This document shows positions 57,235-64,000 of a stretch of DNA of 64,000 nt, in pieces. Positions within the stretch are counted from its first letter, which is position 1. Each line of letters starts with the position of its first letter. Under the pieces are notes generated by a model, which did not search any database, had not been told where the DNA came from, and worked only from the letters and a program-made list of their open reading frames with translations. The position numbers were made by a program, and so were the translations under genes. This DNA is from Phycisphaerae bacterium. Its GTDB lineage: Bacteria; Planctomycetota; Phycisphaerae; UBA1845; PWPN01. The stretch is taken from positions 1 through 64,000 of the forward strand of contig JAUCQB010000039.1 in assembly GCA_030372985.1 (NCBI GenBank), in the 5' to 3' direction.

Positions 57235-59199
57235 TCATTCCTGGATCGTCGGGAACTCCGTGATCCGCAACCGGGTGCTGCCATACGGGATGAGTTCCAG
57301 ATCGGTCGTCGGCTCGTTTGAGACCGCAGGGCTCATCGGCGGATCACCGGCGGAATTGTGCTCCAGCTTCCACCCGGGAAGGGCCCTGCCCTTGGCCTTC
57401 AGCGTGACGGGTGCGGCGTCTTGTGCGAAAGGGATCTTGCCGACCGCCCGGGTTGCCACGGAAACCGATTGCTCGGGTCTGCCGCGATCCAGAAGCAGGC
57501 CGTAGTTCCAGGGCGTCGCAGGGTGAATCGCCCAGTCGTTGACAGGGAACTTGTCATGGTGGGATCTCAGCTTCTCATATCGCTCGCCGATCTTAAGCGA
57601 GAAGCAGAGCGGTCCGCGGAGGATCGCGACCGAGTTGTTGTACCGTGGCTCGGTACGCAGGTTCATCGGCAGCGAGATCGTAACCACCTCGCCTGGGTCC
57701 CACATCCTGTCGACGACGGCGAATCGCCCTGCTTCCGCGGGCGTCTCCGTGCCCATACACACGACCCGGGCACCCGTGGCCCAGACAGGGATGCGCAGAT
57801 GAAGCGGAAACCGGGTGGGGCGAGGCGACTCCAATACCAGTCGAACGACCCCGTCAAACGGATAAGCCGTTTCCTCCGAGATGGTGACTTCCTGGCCGTC
57901 GGCCACCTTGGCCTTGACCTTGCACGGTCCGTAGGCGACGGCGGCCAAGCCCTGATCGTGCGTGGCCATCCACAGGTGCGACACGAGCTTGGGCCAGCCT
58001 TGATGCATGTTGGCCGTGCAGCATCCGTAGTTCGGCTCCAGACCGTATATGTTCGATGTGTCGTCGTTCCCGTGGCTCCATTGCCGCTTGGCGATTGTAC
58101 ACAGCACCTGGTTGGCCTGCTGGTCGAACTGATGGGCCCAGTAATCCGGCATGCACGTACCGGGGTTGGCGTTGTACGCCAGTCGCTCGAGTCGATCGGC
58201 GAAGGCGACGTCCCCGAGGATCTCGACCAGCTTCTCCATGGAGAACATGTACTCGACCACGCCACACAACTCCGTGCCCTGCGTCGGTCGCTTTCCCGAC
58301 AGGTGCTCGTCGCCGCCGAACCCGCCGGCGACCTGCCCGTGATGCTCGTCAAGACTGGCAATTCCCTGGTACGACGCCTTCCGGTCGCGCTCGTCGCCGG
58401 ATCGGAGGTGCCAGAGGGCCGGGTTCTTGACCGCCATGGCATTGTTCACATCGTGCGTGAAGTGTGTGTATTTGAGCCCTGCCTTCAGGGCCTCTGTGGT
58501 ATAGGGGAAGTCGAGGAAAAACGGTGTCCAGTCAAAGCAGCTCCTGTGAATCGAGTCTGCTGCCTTGAGAATCTCCGCGTCGCCGGTTCGGTTGTACAGC
58601 CAGAACGCGCTGACAACATGCTCCATGGCTCTCACTCCGCGCCATTCGGTGTCGGGCCAGTCGGGCGGCGTACGGTTGATGTACTTGAAGTAGTTTGTGA
58701 GCAACGGGATCACCCGGGCGTCGCCGGTGGCTTCGTGATACTGTGTGAGGACCTTCATGGCGACGGCCCGCGGCCAACGGTCCTTGTTTTTGGCCGGGCC
58801 GAACCAGCCGTCCGGCTGCCCGCTCGCCAGAATCCACTCGATCCACACCTTGGCCTTGGCGATCAGGCGCGCATCGTCGAGTTCGTACGCCAGCGGGACC
58901 AGGCCGTCGAGGTAGTATGGGCCCCGCTCCCAGCCGTCGCCCGTTCCGCCTTTCCAGGCCGACTGGGCCAGATCGGGCCAGAATTCGTCCAGGTGCCCCG
59001 TCAGTCCTTCTGCCTGGATACGAAGCTGATCGCGCAACCAGCCCTGTGGTTTCACGGCCCCCAGGGGCAGTTCAACAAACCGAGTTTGTCTGAGCGGAGG
59101 GCGGCTTGATGGGTAATGCCTGTTTGCGGCCTGCCCCCTCGCCACAGAGACCAGGGGCGGCAACACCAGGACAACGCAGGCAAGTACCAGGCGATTCAT
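57235..59199 (-). CDS. Beta-L-arabinofuranosidase-type glycoside hydrolase (GH127 family, formerly DUF1680)
   Basis: A 654-residue exported enzyme with signal peptide MNRLVLACVVLVLPPLVSVARG. The (alpha/alpha)-barrel core includes GGTGDGWERGPYYLDGLVPLAYELDD, GWFGPAKNKDRWPRAVAMKVL, AGGFGGDEHLSGKRPTQGTELCGVVEYM and the family hallmark EPNYGCCTANMHQGWPKL, in which the Cys pair helps bind the zinc that activates the nucleophile Cys in HypBA1-type enzymes. It removes L-arabinose or related residues from plant-type glycans. The ATG at 59199 has AAGGAA upstream. It is divergent from the malectin-domain gene with 72 bases between, and convergent with the phosphoesterase. Confidence 0.92.
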   Translation of the reverse strand: MNRLVLACVVLVLPPLVSVARGQAANRHYPSSRPPLRQTRFVELPLGAVKPQGWLRDQLRIQAEGLTGHLDEFWPDLAQSAWKGGTGDGWERGPYYLDGLVPLAYELDDARLIAKAKVWIEWILASGQPDGWFGPAKNKDRWPRAVAMKVLTQYHEATGDARVIPLLTNYFKYINRTPPDWPDTEWRGVRAMEHVVSAFWLYNRTGDAEILKAADSIHRSCFDWTPFFLDFPYTTEALKAGLKYTHFTHDVNNAMAVKNPALWHLRSGDERDRKASYQGIASLDEHHGQVAGGFGGDEHLSGKRPTQGTELCGVVEYMFSMEKLVEILGDVAFADRLERLAYNANPGTCMPDYWAHQFDQQANQVLCTIAKRQWSHGNDDTSNIYGLEPNYGCCTANMHQGWPKLVSHLWMATHDQGLAAVAYGPCKVKAKVADGQEVTISEETAYPFDGVVRLVLESPRPTRFPLHLRIPVWATGARVVCMGTETPAEAGRFAVVDRMWDPGEVVTISLPMNLRTEPRYNNSVAILRGPLCFSLKIGERYEKLRSHHDKFPVNDWAIHPATPWNYGLLLDRGRPEQSVSVATRAVGKIPFAQDAAPVTLKAKGRALPGWKLEHNSAGDPPMSPAVSNEPTTDLELIPYGSTRLRITEFPTIQE

Positions 59200-59271
59200 C
59201 GGTCCGTTCCTTGTGGCGGCTTTGCGGTGGTGCACTGTACCATATTGGTCACATTCTGCGGAGGATCACAT
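59200..59271. promoter_or_regulatory. 72-bp divergent promoter region
   Basis: Both genes start outward from here. TGGTGCACTGTACCA (59228-59242) is an imperfect 15-base palindrome and a candidate operator for both. No pair of CGCAAA half-sites 21 bp apart was found. -35 and -10 boxes could not be set with confidence. Confidence 0.4.
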
Positions 59272-61890
59272 ATGCGAGCAAGGCGTTCGGCTTCCACGGT
59301 ACCCGTCAGGTTCAAGCCGGTTGGCTCAGGCGTTCCGGGCCTCGTGCTGCCGGCCGCGACACTGGTCTGCCTGGTTGCAGGGGCCGCTCGGGCCGCCGAC
59401 GTTCTCAAACAGTACTACGCTCACCCCGCGGTCGAGGATAGCAGCGGCGTCATCGCTCCCTGGTATCAGGGGCAGAACGGCCAGTTCGACGAACGGATGC
59501 AAATTGCCGTCGATATCTACAAGCGATACCCCTGGACGGAGCCGGGTCAGGCGGTGATACCCGCTCCGCACATTGTGTACAACACGCACTGGAAGATCAA
59601 CAACGACGGCACGATATCGATTCCGCCCACACAGCCATGGATGTGCGGCGACCTGAGCCAGAGGGCGTTCAGCATCATCCGCGGCCTGTCGGAGTACTAC
59701 CGGTACAGCGGCGATCCGATCGCCTTCGTCTACATCCCCATCACCGTGGACTACATTCTGGACTATTGTCTGACCGGCGCTGACCACGCGTGGCCACGTT
59801 TCCCGATCGCCACGCCCACAAAGGGAGTCGGATACCAGAAGGCAGATCCCAATGTGCCGAACCAGTTGGATCTGTGCGCTTACGTCGGTCTTGAAGTACT
59901 GCGAGCGTACAAGCTACTCGGCAACGACCGCTACCTGGAGGCCGCCAAGCACTGGGGCGACGTCTTCGCCGAGAAATGCAACTTCTCCGACCCGCAGATG
60001 CCCCCCTGGAACCGCTACATGAGTCCGGAGCACATGCTCTGGTCCGATGAGCTCACCGGCAGCACGACGTTGATCGCCGAGTTCCTCGATGCCTTGATCG
60101 ACACGGGTTACGAGGGCAAAGACCGCGCCATCGTCAAGGCACGTGACGCCGCGCGTGCGTACGTGACCGGTCAGATCCTGCCGCGCTGGATCGACAACGA
60201 GGCCTGGGGGCGTCACTACTGGGACGTGGAAGGCGACTGGATCTCGGGCGGCGCCTCCTGGATCTGCGGCTACTTCCTGGATCACCCCGAAGCCTTCCCG
60301 AATTGGAGAAACGACGTCCGCAACATCCTGTCGCTGGTCTTCAACCGCAACTGCGTCGACCCGGCCTCGCGCGGCGAAGTCTACAGTGGTGCGTGGGCGT
60401 TCCCTGAGTCGTTCGTCTGCTGCGGAACCTCGTTGTCCTACAATCAGTACACGTATGCGGCGCCCCTCATTCAGCTCGGAGAGCTGGCCGGGGACGAATG
60501 GGCACGCGAGGTTGGGCGACGGATGCTGATGATGGCGACGTATGACAGTCGCGAGAACGGCGTTGTCCTGGACGGCCTGGCGGGCGACGTGGTTGCAGCG
60601 GCCGACTGGCTCAATCTGGCCCATCCGTGGCCGTTGTGCCAGATTCTGGCGGCCATGGCGTGGCGCCCGGAGACCTACGGCCCCAGCCGCGAGAACCACG
60701 TCATGCGGACGAAATCCGTGGTCACCTCCATCGACTATGACAAGGGCGCGGTCCGCTACTCGACGTTCGATGCACCGGCGGGCAGCGTCGACGTCTTGCG
60801 ACTGGCTTTCGAGCCGCAGTCGGTATCGGCGGACGGCAAGGCATTGGCGAAACGCGATGACCTGAAGGGAAACGGTTTTACGGTGAAGGGGCTCGCCGAC
60901 GGCGACTGCATCGTGAGTATCCGTCATGATGGATCCAAGAAGATCAGCGTCAGCGGTGATGATCCGCAGGAAGTCGCGGACGACGATGCCTTCTCATACA
61001 CCGGGCAGTGGAGCACGGTTCGGACGGACGGAGCCCGGCAGGGCTCGCTGCACGTGGCAACCGACGCGGGCGCGGCACTGACGTTCGCATTCACCGGGAA
61101 CCAGTTCCGCTTGATCGGGGCCGTCGATAACAAGGGCGGACTGGCGGATGTGTACATCGACGGGCAGAAGCAAATGGCGCCGCTCGACTGCTGGAATCCC
61201 AAGCCCAGACACCAGCAGCTTGTCTACCGCAAGGGAGGACTGGCCGATGGAAAGCACGAAATCCGAATCGTTGCCAGAGGCGATAAGAACCCGCTGTCTG
61301 CCGGCTCCGGCATCTCTGTGGACGGAATCCAGTATTCGGCCGCGACGGGCAAGAGCGATTTCGGCGAGGGCGGCGGCCCCACTGATGCACAGCGGCTGAT
61401 CCTCGGTTACACGGGCCGAGACGACTACGTCGATTCGCAGGGCCATTCCTGGCGTCCGGGAACCGAGTTCGTCGTGCGTCTGGGGGCCTCGGTGGACGCT
61501 GTCACCCGCACGTGGTTCACCGATCGCCGGAGCTTCTACATCGGCAACACGCCTGATCCGGAGCTCTATCGCTACGGCGTACACGCCCAGGACTTCTGCG
61601 TGAACCTGACCGTCGGTCCCGGTCGTTATCGCGTTCACCTGCATTTCGCGGACACGAACACGAGGAGCACTGTTCGCGTTTTGATCAATGATGAGGAGGT
61701 CGTTGACAAAATGAATGTCGCCCAGGCCGCGGGCGGTATCTTTCGGGCACACAAGCGTACATTCACCGACATCCGGCCGAAAAACGGCGTGATCGAGATC
61801 CGGTTCATCGGCCGCGACAAAACCGAGGCCTGCGCCCAGGCGATCGAGGTGGAACCGGAGGAGGCGGATGCCGGCAACAGCGGCTCGTGA
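59272..61890 (+). CDS. Exported (alpha/alpha)-barrel protein with malectin domain
   Basis: An 872-residue secreted protein. Signal peptide (VPGLVLPAATLVCLVAGAARAAD). Residues about 40-480 look like an (alpha/alpha) toroid: DLSQRAFSIIRGLSEYYRYSGDP, DLCAYVGLEVLRAYKLLGNDRYLEAAKHWGDVF and GASWICGYFLDHPEAFPNW are repeated helical hairpins, as in many uncharacterised glycoside hydrolases or lyases. The middle holds a carbohydrate-binding-like sheet domain (VADDDAFSYTGQWSTVRTDG..). The C-terminal malectin-like domain is clear: FVVRLGASVDAVTRTWFTDRRSFYIG, YRVHLHFADTNT and FTDIRPKNGVIEIRFIG. The ATG at 59272 has GGAGG. Catalytic residues are not evident. Confidence 0.78.
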   Translation: MRARRSASTVPVRFKPVGSGVPGLVLPAATLVCLVAGAARAADVLKQYYAHPAVEDSSGVIAPWYQGQNGQFDERMQIAVDIYKRYPWTEPGQAVIPAPHIVYNTHWKINNDGTISIPPTQPWMCGDLSQRAFSIIRGLSEYYRYSGDPIAFVYIPITVDYILDYCLTGADHAWPRFPIATPTKGVGYQKADPNVPNQLDLCAYVGLEVLRAYKLLGNDRYLEAAKHWGDVFAEKCNFSDPQMPPWNRYMSPEHMLWSDELTGSTTLIAEFLDALIDTGYEGKDRAIVKARDAARAYVTGQILPRWIDNEAWGRHYWDVEGDWISGGASWICGYFLDHPEAFPNWRNDVRNILSLVFNRNCVDPASRGEVYSGAWAFPESFVCCGTSLSYNQYTYAAPLIQLGELAGDEWAREVGRRMLMMATYDSRENGVVLDGLAGDVVAAADWLNLAHPWPLCQILAAMAWRPETYGPSRENHVMRTKSVVTSIDYDKGAVRYSTFDAPAGSVDVLRLAFEPQSVSADGKALAKRDDLKGNGFTVKGLADGDCIVSIRHDGSKKISVSGDDPQEVADDDAFSYTGQWSTVRTDGARQGSLHVATDAGAALTFAFTGNQFRLIGAVDNKGGLADVYIDGQKQMAPLDCWNPKPRHQQLVYRKGGLADGKHEIRIVARGDKNPLSAGSGISVDGIQYSAATGKSDFGEGGGPTDAQRLILGYTGRDDYVDSQGHSWRPGTEFVVRLGASVDAVTRTWFTDRRSFYIGNTPDPELYRYGVHAQDFCVNLTVGPGRYRVHLHFADTNTRSTVRVLINDEEVVDKMNVAQAAGGIFRAHKRTFTDIRPKNGVIEIRFIGRDKTEACAQAIEVEPEEADAGNSGS

Positions 61891-61956
61891 AAGCTCCTCA
61901 TGTCAGGTGATCGCATCCATCGTGCCCGAAAGATCGGCAATGGCGGCCCTCCGGCG

Positions 61957-61969
61957 TATAATTCCGCCA
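61957..61969 (+). promoter_or_regulatory. TATAAT box directly before the GH5 start
   Basis: TATAAT ends 6 bases before the ATG at 61969, so transcription would begin about at the ATG. No -35 match and no ribosome site were found. It suggests a leaderless message or a chance match. Confidence 0.35.
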
Positions 61970-63063
61970 TGCTCCCGATTTCTCTCGGCCCGGCCGGACT
62001 CTTCACGGTGATGTCGCTCGTGTTGCCGTTCACGGCAGCTTCGGCTGTTCCCGGATCGCAACCAGCCGAAACCGAACCGGCCAGGCTCTCCATACGCGAA
62101 ACGGAGATTCTGACCCCGGATGGTCATCCGATCCGGTTCCGCGGCTTCAACCTGCTCTGGTGGGTTCCTCCGACGGCCCAGGACGTCGCCGACATCAAAG
62201 ACCTTGGTGCCAATTGTGTGCGTTATCAATTCGGTTACGTCCCGTCGGGGCAATTCGACCCCCGGCAACTCCGCTTCCTTAAGAGGCACGTGCGGTTGTT
62301 CACCTCACAGGGGCTTTGGGTCATCCCCAATCTACATGCGTTTCGTGCCGACGGCCGGCCCAACAGCGGCAACGTGTGGAACACGCCGGCCCTGCATCGC
62401 GAGTTCCTGGATATGTGGGACTACATCCTGAATCTGCTGAAGGATGAGCCATTCATCGCCGCCTGGGAGCCGATCAACGAGCCGCACGACGTGGATAGAA
62501 CCAAGCTCGCTCCCTGGTATCGCGAAGTGATCGCCCATTTCCGTCGAACGGACGCGCGGACGCCGATCGTGATCGAGGGGGCGGAGTATTCGGGGGCCGA
62601 GGAACTGCTCGACTATCTCAAGCTCGATGATCCGAACCTCATCTACTCGTTCCACTTTTACCATCCGCACGAGTACACGCACATGCTCCATCCGGAGAAC
62701 CGGCCACTACTCGAGTATCCAGGCAAATGGGGCAAGGCGGCCCTGGCCGAGCGGATGTCGACGGCGGTCCGCTTTCGCGATCGCCATCGGGTGCCGGTCT
62801 TCTGCGGCGAGTGGGGAGTGCGAACCGGCGCCCCCGGCTACACGCAGTGGCTCAAGGACGTCGGCAGCCTCCTCGAAGAGCACAAGATTCCGTGGGCGCA
62901 CTGGGCGTGGGCCATGCAGAGGCACTGGCCGGTCAACGACACATTTGATCTGAACAGGCAGAAAACGGAGATCTATGGCGTGGTCTCGGCGATTCTGAGG
63001 AACGCGCTCTCGGGCGATCAGACAAAACCCGACCATCGCAACGCCACACGCCAGGCGGAGTAG
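61969..63063 (+). CDS. GH5-type glycoside hydrolase
   Basis: A 364-residue exported enzyme of clan GH-A, family GH5 by its motifs: signal peptide (MLPISLGPAGLFTVMSLVLPFTAASA), IRFRGFNLLWWVPPTAQDVADIKDLGANCVRYQF, general acid Glu in AAWEPINEPHDV (about residue 171), YSFHFYHPHEYTHM and nucleophile Glu in VFCGEWGVR (about residue 282). The fold ends WAHWAWAMQRHWPVND. It cleaves beta-glycosidic bonds in a cellulose-, mannan- or xylan-like polymer; specificity cannot be read. The track start at 61900 lacks a ribosome site; ATG 61969 fits the signal peptide. It is 78 bases after the malectin gene, on the same strand. Confidence 0.88.
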   Translation: MLPISLGPAGLFTVMSLVLPFTAASAVPGSQPAETEPARLSIRETEILTPDGHPIRFRGFNLLWWVPPTAQDVADIKDLGANCVRYQFGYVPSGQFDPRQLRFLKRHVRLFTSQGLWVIPNLHAFRADGRPNSGNVWNTPALHREFLDMWDYILNLLKDEPFIAAWEPINEPHDVDRTKLAPWYREVIAHFRRTDARTPIVIEGAEYSGAEELLDYLKLDDPNLIYSFHFYHPHEYTHMLHPENRPLLEYPGKWGKAALAERMSTAVRFRDRHRVPVFCGEWGVRTGAPGYTQWLKDVGSLLEEHKIPWAHWAWAMQRHWPVNDTFDLNRQKTEIYGVVSAILRNALSGDQTKPDHRNATRQAE

Positions 63064-63098
63064 AAACAGCAAGGGGACATGCTGATTGAGGTACCGAC

Positions 63099-64000
63099 AT
63101 GCTCTCGATTCCCATGATGATGATGGCTGCCGTTCTCACGACGGCGGAAACGCCGGAACCCACATTCACCATCCGTATGCCGTCAGAGAAGATCGGTTAT
63201 CCCGGCGTCGAGTATTGGGGCGCCATCGACGGGCCGGACGGAAAGACACTGTGGTCGTTCGCCATCTACGCGGGCAAGGATGCCTGGACCATACCGCTGC
63301 GGGCACCGGCGCCCGGCACCTACCGGCTGACCCGCGTGGAGAAGCGGGCGGGTGACAAGCGGACCGACGTCAAGCTTGCGGAGATCTCACCGCCCCAGAT
63401 CGATGTGGCCAAGGCTTGGCAGACCGAGGCTCGCTCGCCCAAGACGCTGGTGGAGGCCGGAGAGTTCAAGAGAGTCTTTGCCGCCGAGGAGCCTTGGTGC
63501 ATCAACGATCACACGATCGTCCAAGGACCCGACAACACGTGGCACCTGTTCGGCATCACCCACCCCAAGCCGCTGGATTTCTTCAAGGATCCCGGGCGGC
63601 GACTCGCTCATGCGACCGCGACTTCACTGCTGCAAGACCCATGGCAGGCCCAGCCGCCGGCCGTGACCGCCGATTGGGAGAAACACAAGGAATACCTGCT
63701 CTGGGCCCCCCACGCCATTCGAAGCAACTCAGTCTACCACATGTTCGTCTGCGCCGGGGACAAAGACACGCACAAGTATCGCATCCAATTGCTCACGTCG
63801 CCGGATCTCAAGACATGGACGCGGTCACCGGACAATCCGATGGTGGTGGACGGGTTCGATGGGCGCGATCCGATGGTCCTGCGGGCGGAGAACCAATGGA
63901 TCATGTACTACACCGCGACAACCACACCGGATGGGGGCAACCACACCGTCGTGTGCGTCACCAGCAAGGATCTGACCCACTGGGGCGACCGTAAGGTTGT
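63099..64000 (+). CDS. GH43-like five-bladed propeller enzyme (partial, 3' cut)
   Basis: About 300 codons are open from the ATG at 63099 to the window end; the track omits this frame because no stop is reached. The start has GAGG 8 bases upstream and a short signal-like segment (MLSIPMMMMAAVLTTAE). After an N-terminal beta-sandwich part, propeller blades appear: WCINDHTIVQGPDNTWHLFG, YLLWAPHAIRSNSVYHMFVCAG, LKTWTRSPDNPMV and FDGRDPMVLRAENQWIMYYTA. Blade motifs of this form (N-D-H-T, RDP) are those of GH43/GH32-like hydrolases of arabinans, xylans or fructans. It follows the GH5 gene by 36 bases. The catalytic glutamate may lie past the end. Confidence 0.8.
   Translation, partial: MLSIPMMMMAAVLTTAETPEPTFTIRMPSEKIGYPGVEYWGAIDGPDGKTLWSFAIYAGKDAWTIPLRAPAPGTYRLTRVEKRAGDKRTDVKLAEISPPQIDVAKAWQTEARSPKTLVEAGEFKRVFAAEEPWCINDHTIVQGPDNTWHLFGITHPKPLDFFKDPGRRLAHATATSLLQDPWQAQPPAVTADWEKHKEYLLWAPHAIRSNSVYHMFVCAGDKDTHKYRIQLLTSPDLKTWTRSPDNPMVVDGFDGRDPMVLRAENQWIMYYTATTTPDGGNHTVVCVTSKDLTHWGDRKV

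Noticed and set aside
57358-59109. 583-codon plus-strand ORF
   Set aside because: It is antisense to the GH127 gene, which has its full signature on the minus strand.

Overview
The window is high-GC bacterial chromosome, and its gene content points to a member of the Planctomycetota, most likely of the Phycisphaerae type. This is inferred from several traits seen together: short dockerin-like tails of the DGDVDQTDF kind, a PEP-CTERM protein, a prepilin-like protein that ends in a NDGHAEF-type motif, three Tat-exported Gfo/Idh/MocA proteins, a XylR-type AraC regulator beside LamG proteins, and a very long SecA (1314 residues). No rRNA, CRISPR array, intact insertion sequence or prophage was seen. 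One tRNA (Glu, anticodon CTC) is present.

Layout. 0.3-10 kb is mostly housekeeping on the plus strand: pheT, an exported beta-helix protein, a Tat-signal barrel protein, gatC-gatA, an amidohydrolase and cysK. 10-14.4 kb on the minus strand holds a pRiA4b ORF-3-like protein with a very acidic tail, a TPR-like protein, an M3 peptidase and purQ. 14.5-17.6 kb carries two adjacent VKOR-DsbA fusion genes. 17.6-23.9 kb is a minus-strand sugar operon: PfkB kinase, three Gfo/Idh/MocA proteins and a sugar-porter MFS permease. 24.4-30.9 kb holds clpX, a SHOCT-type membrane peptide, a LAB_N-domain membrane protein, a SEC-C mini-protein and secA. 31-45.8 kb is mixed: a sodium/solute symporter, an MBL-fold hydrolase, a flotillin with an OB-fold partner, a zinc-ribbon membrane protein, a DUF2723 membrane protein, YdcF, a 25-residue Lys/Cys peptide, an M48 lipoprotein, a helical-repeat protein and bioF. 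46.2-47.6 kb holds the tRNA, a decayed gene and repeats.

47.6-64 kb is an accessory carbohydrate and surface-protein locus: a 1007-residue LamG/dockerin-like protein, the AraC/XylR regulator, a prepilin-like protein, a PEP-CTERM lectin-like protein, a metallophosphoesterase with lectin and dockerin-like modules, a GH127-type enzyme, an (alpha/alpha)-barrel plus malectin protein, a GH5 enzyme and a GH43-like enzyme cut by the window end. On each side of the regulator lies a pair of CGCAAA half-sites exactly 21 bp apart, in the direction of the flanking gene. This is the geometry of AraC-family operators, so the regulator probably controls both arms.

The most unusual features are these 21-bp operators; the SecA, which has a cysteine-rich insertion and five W-A repeats and is followed by a mini-gene copying its SEC-C tail; the tandem VKOR-DsbA genes; a decayed gene that the ORF track misses; and several families of intergenic hairpin repeats. 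All functional names rest on motifs read by eye; no database search was possible.
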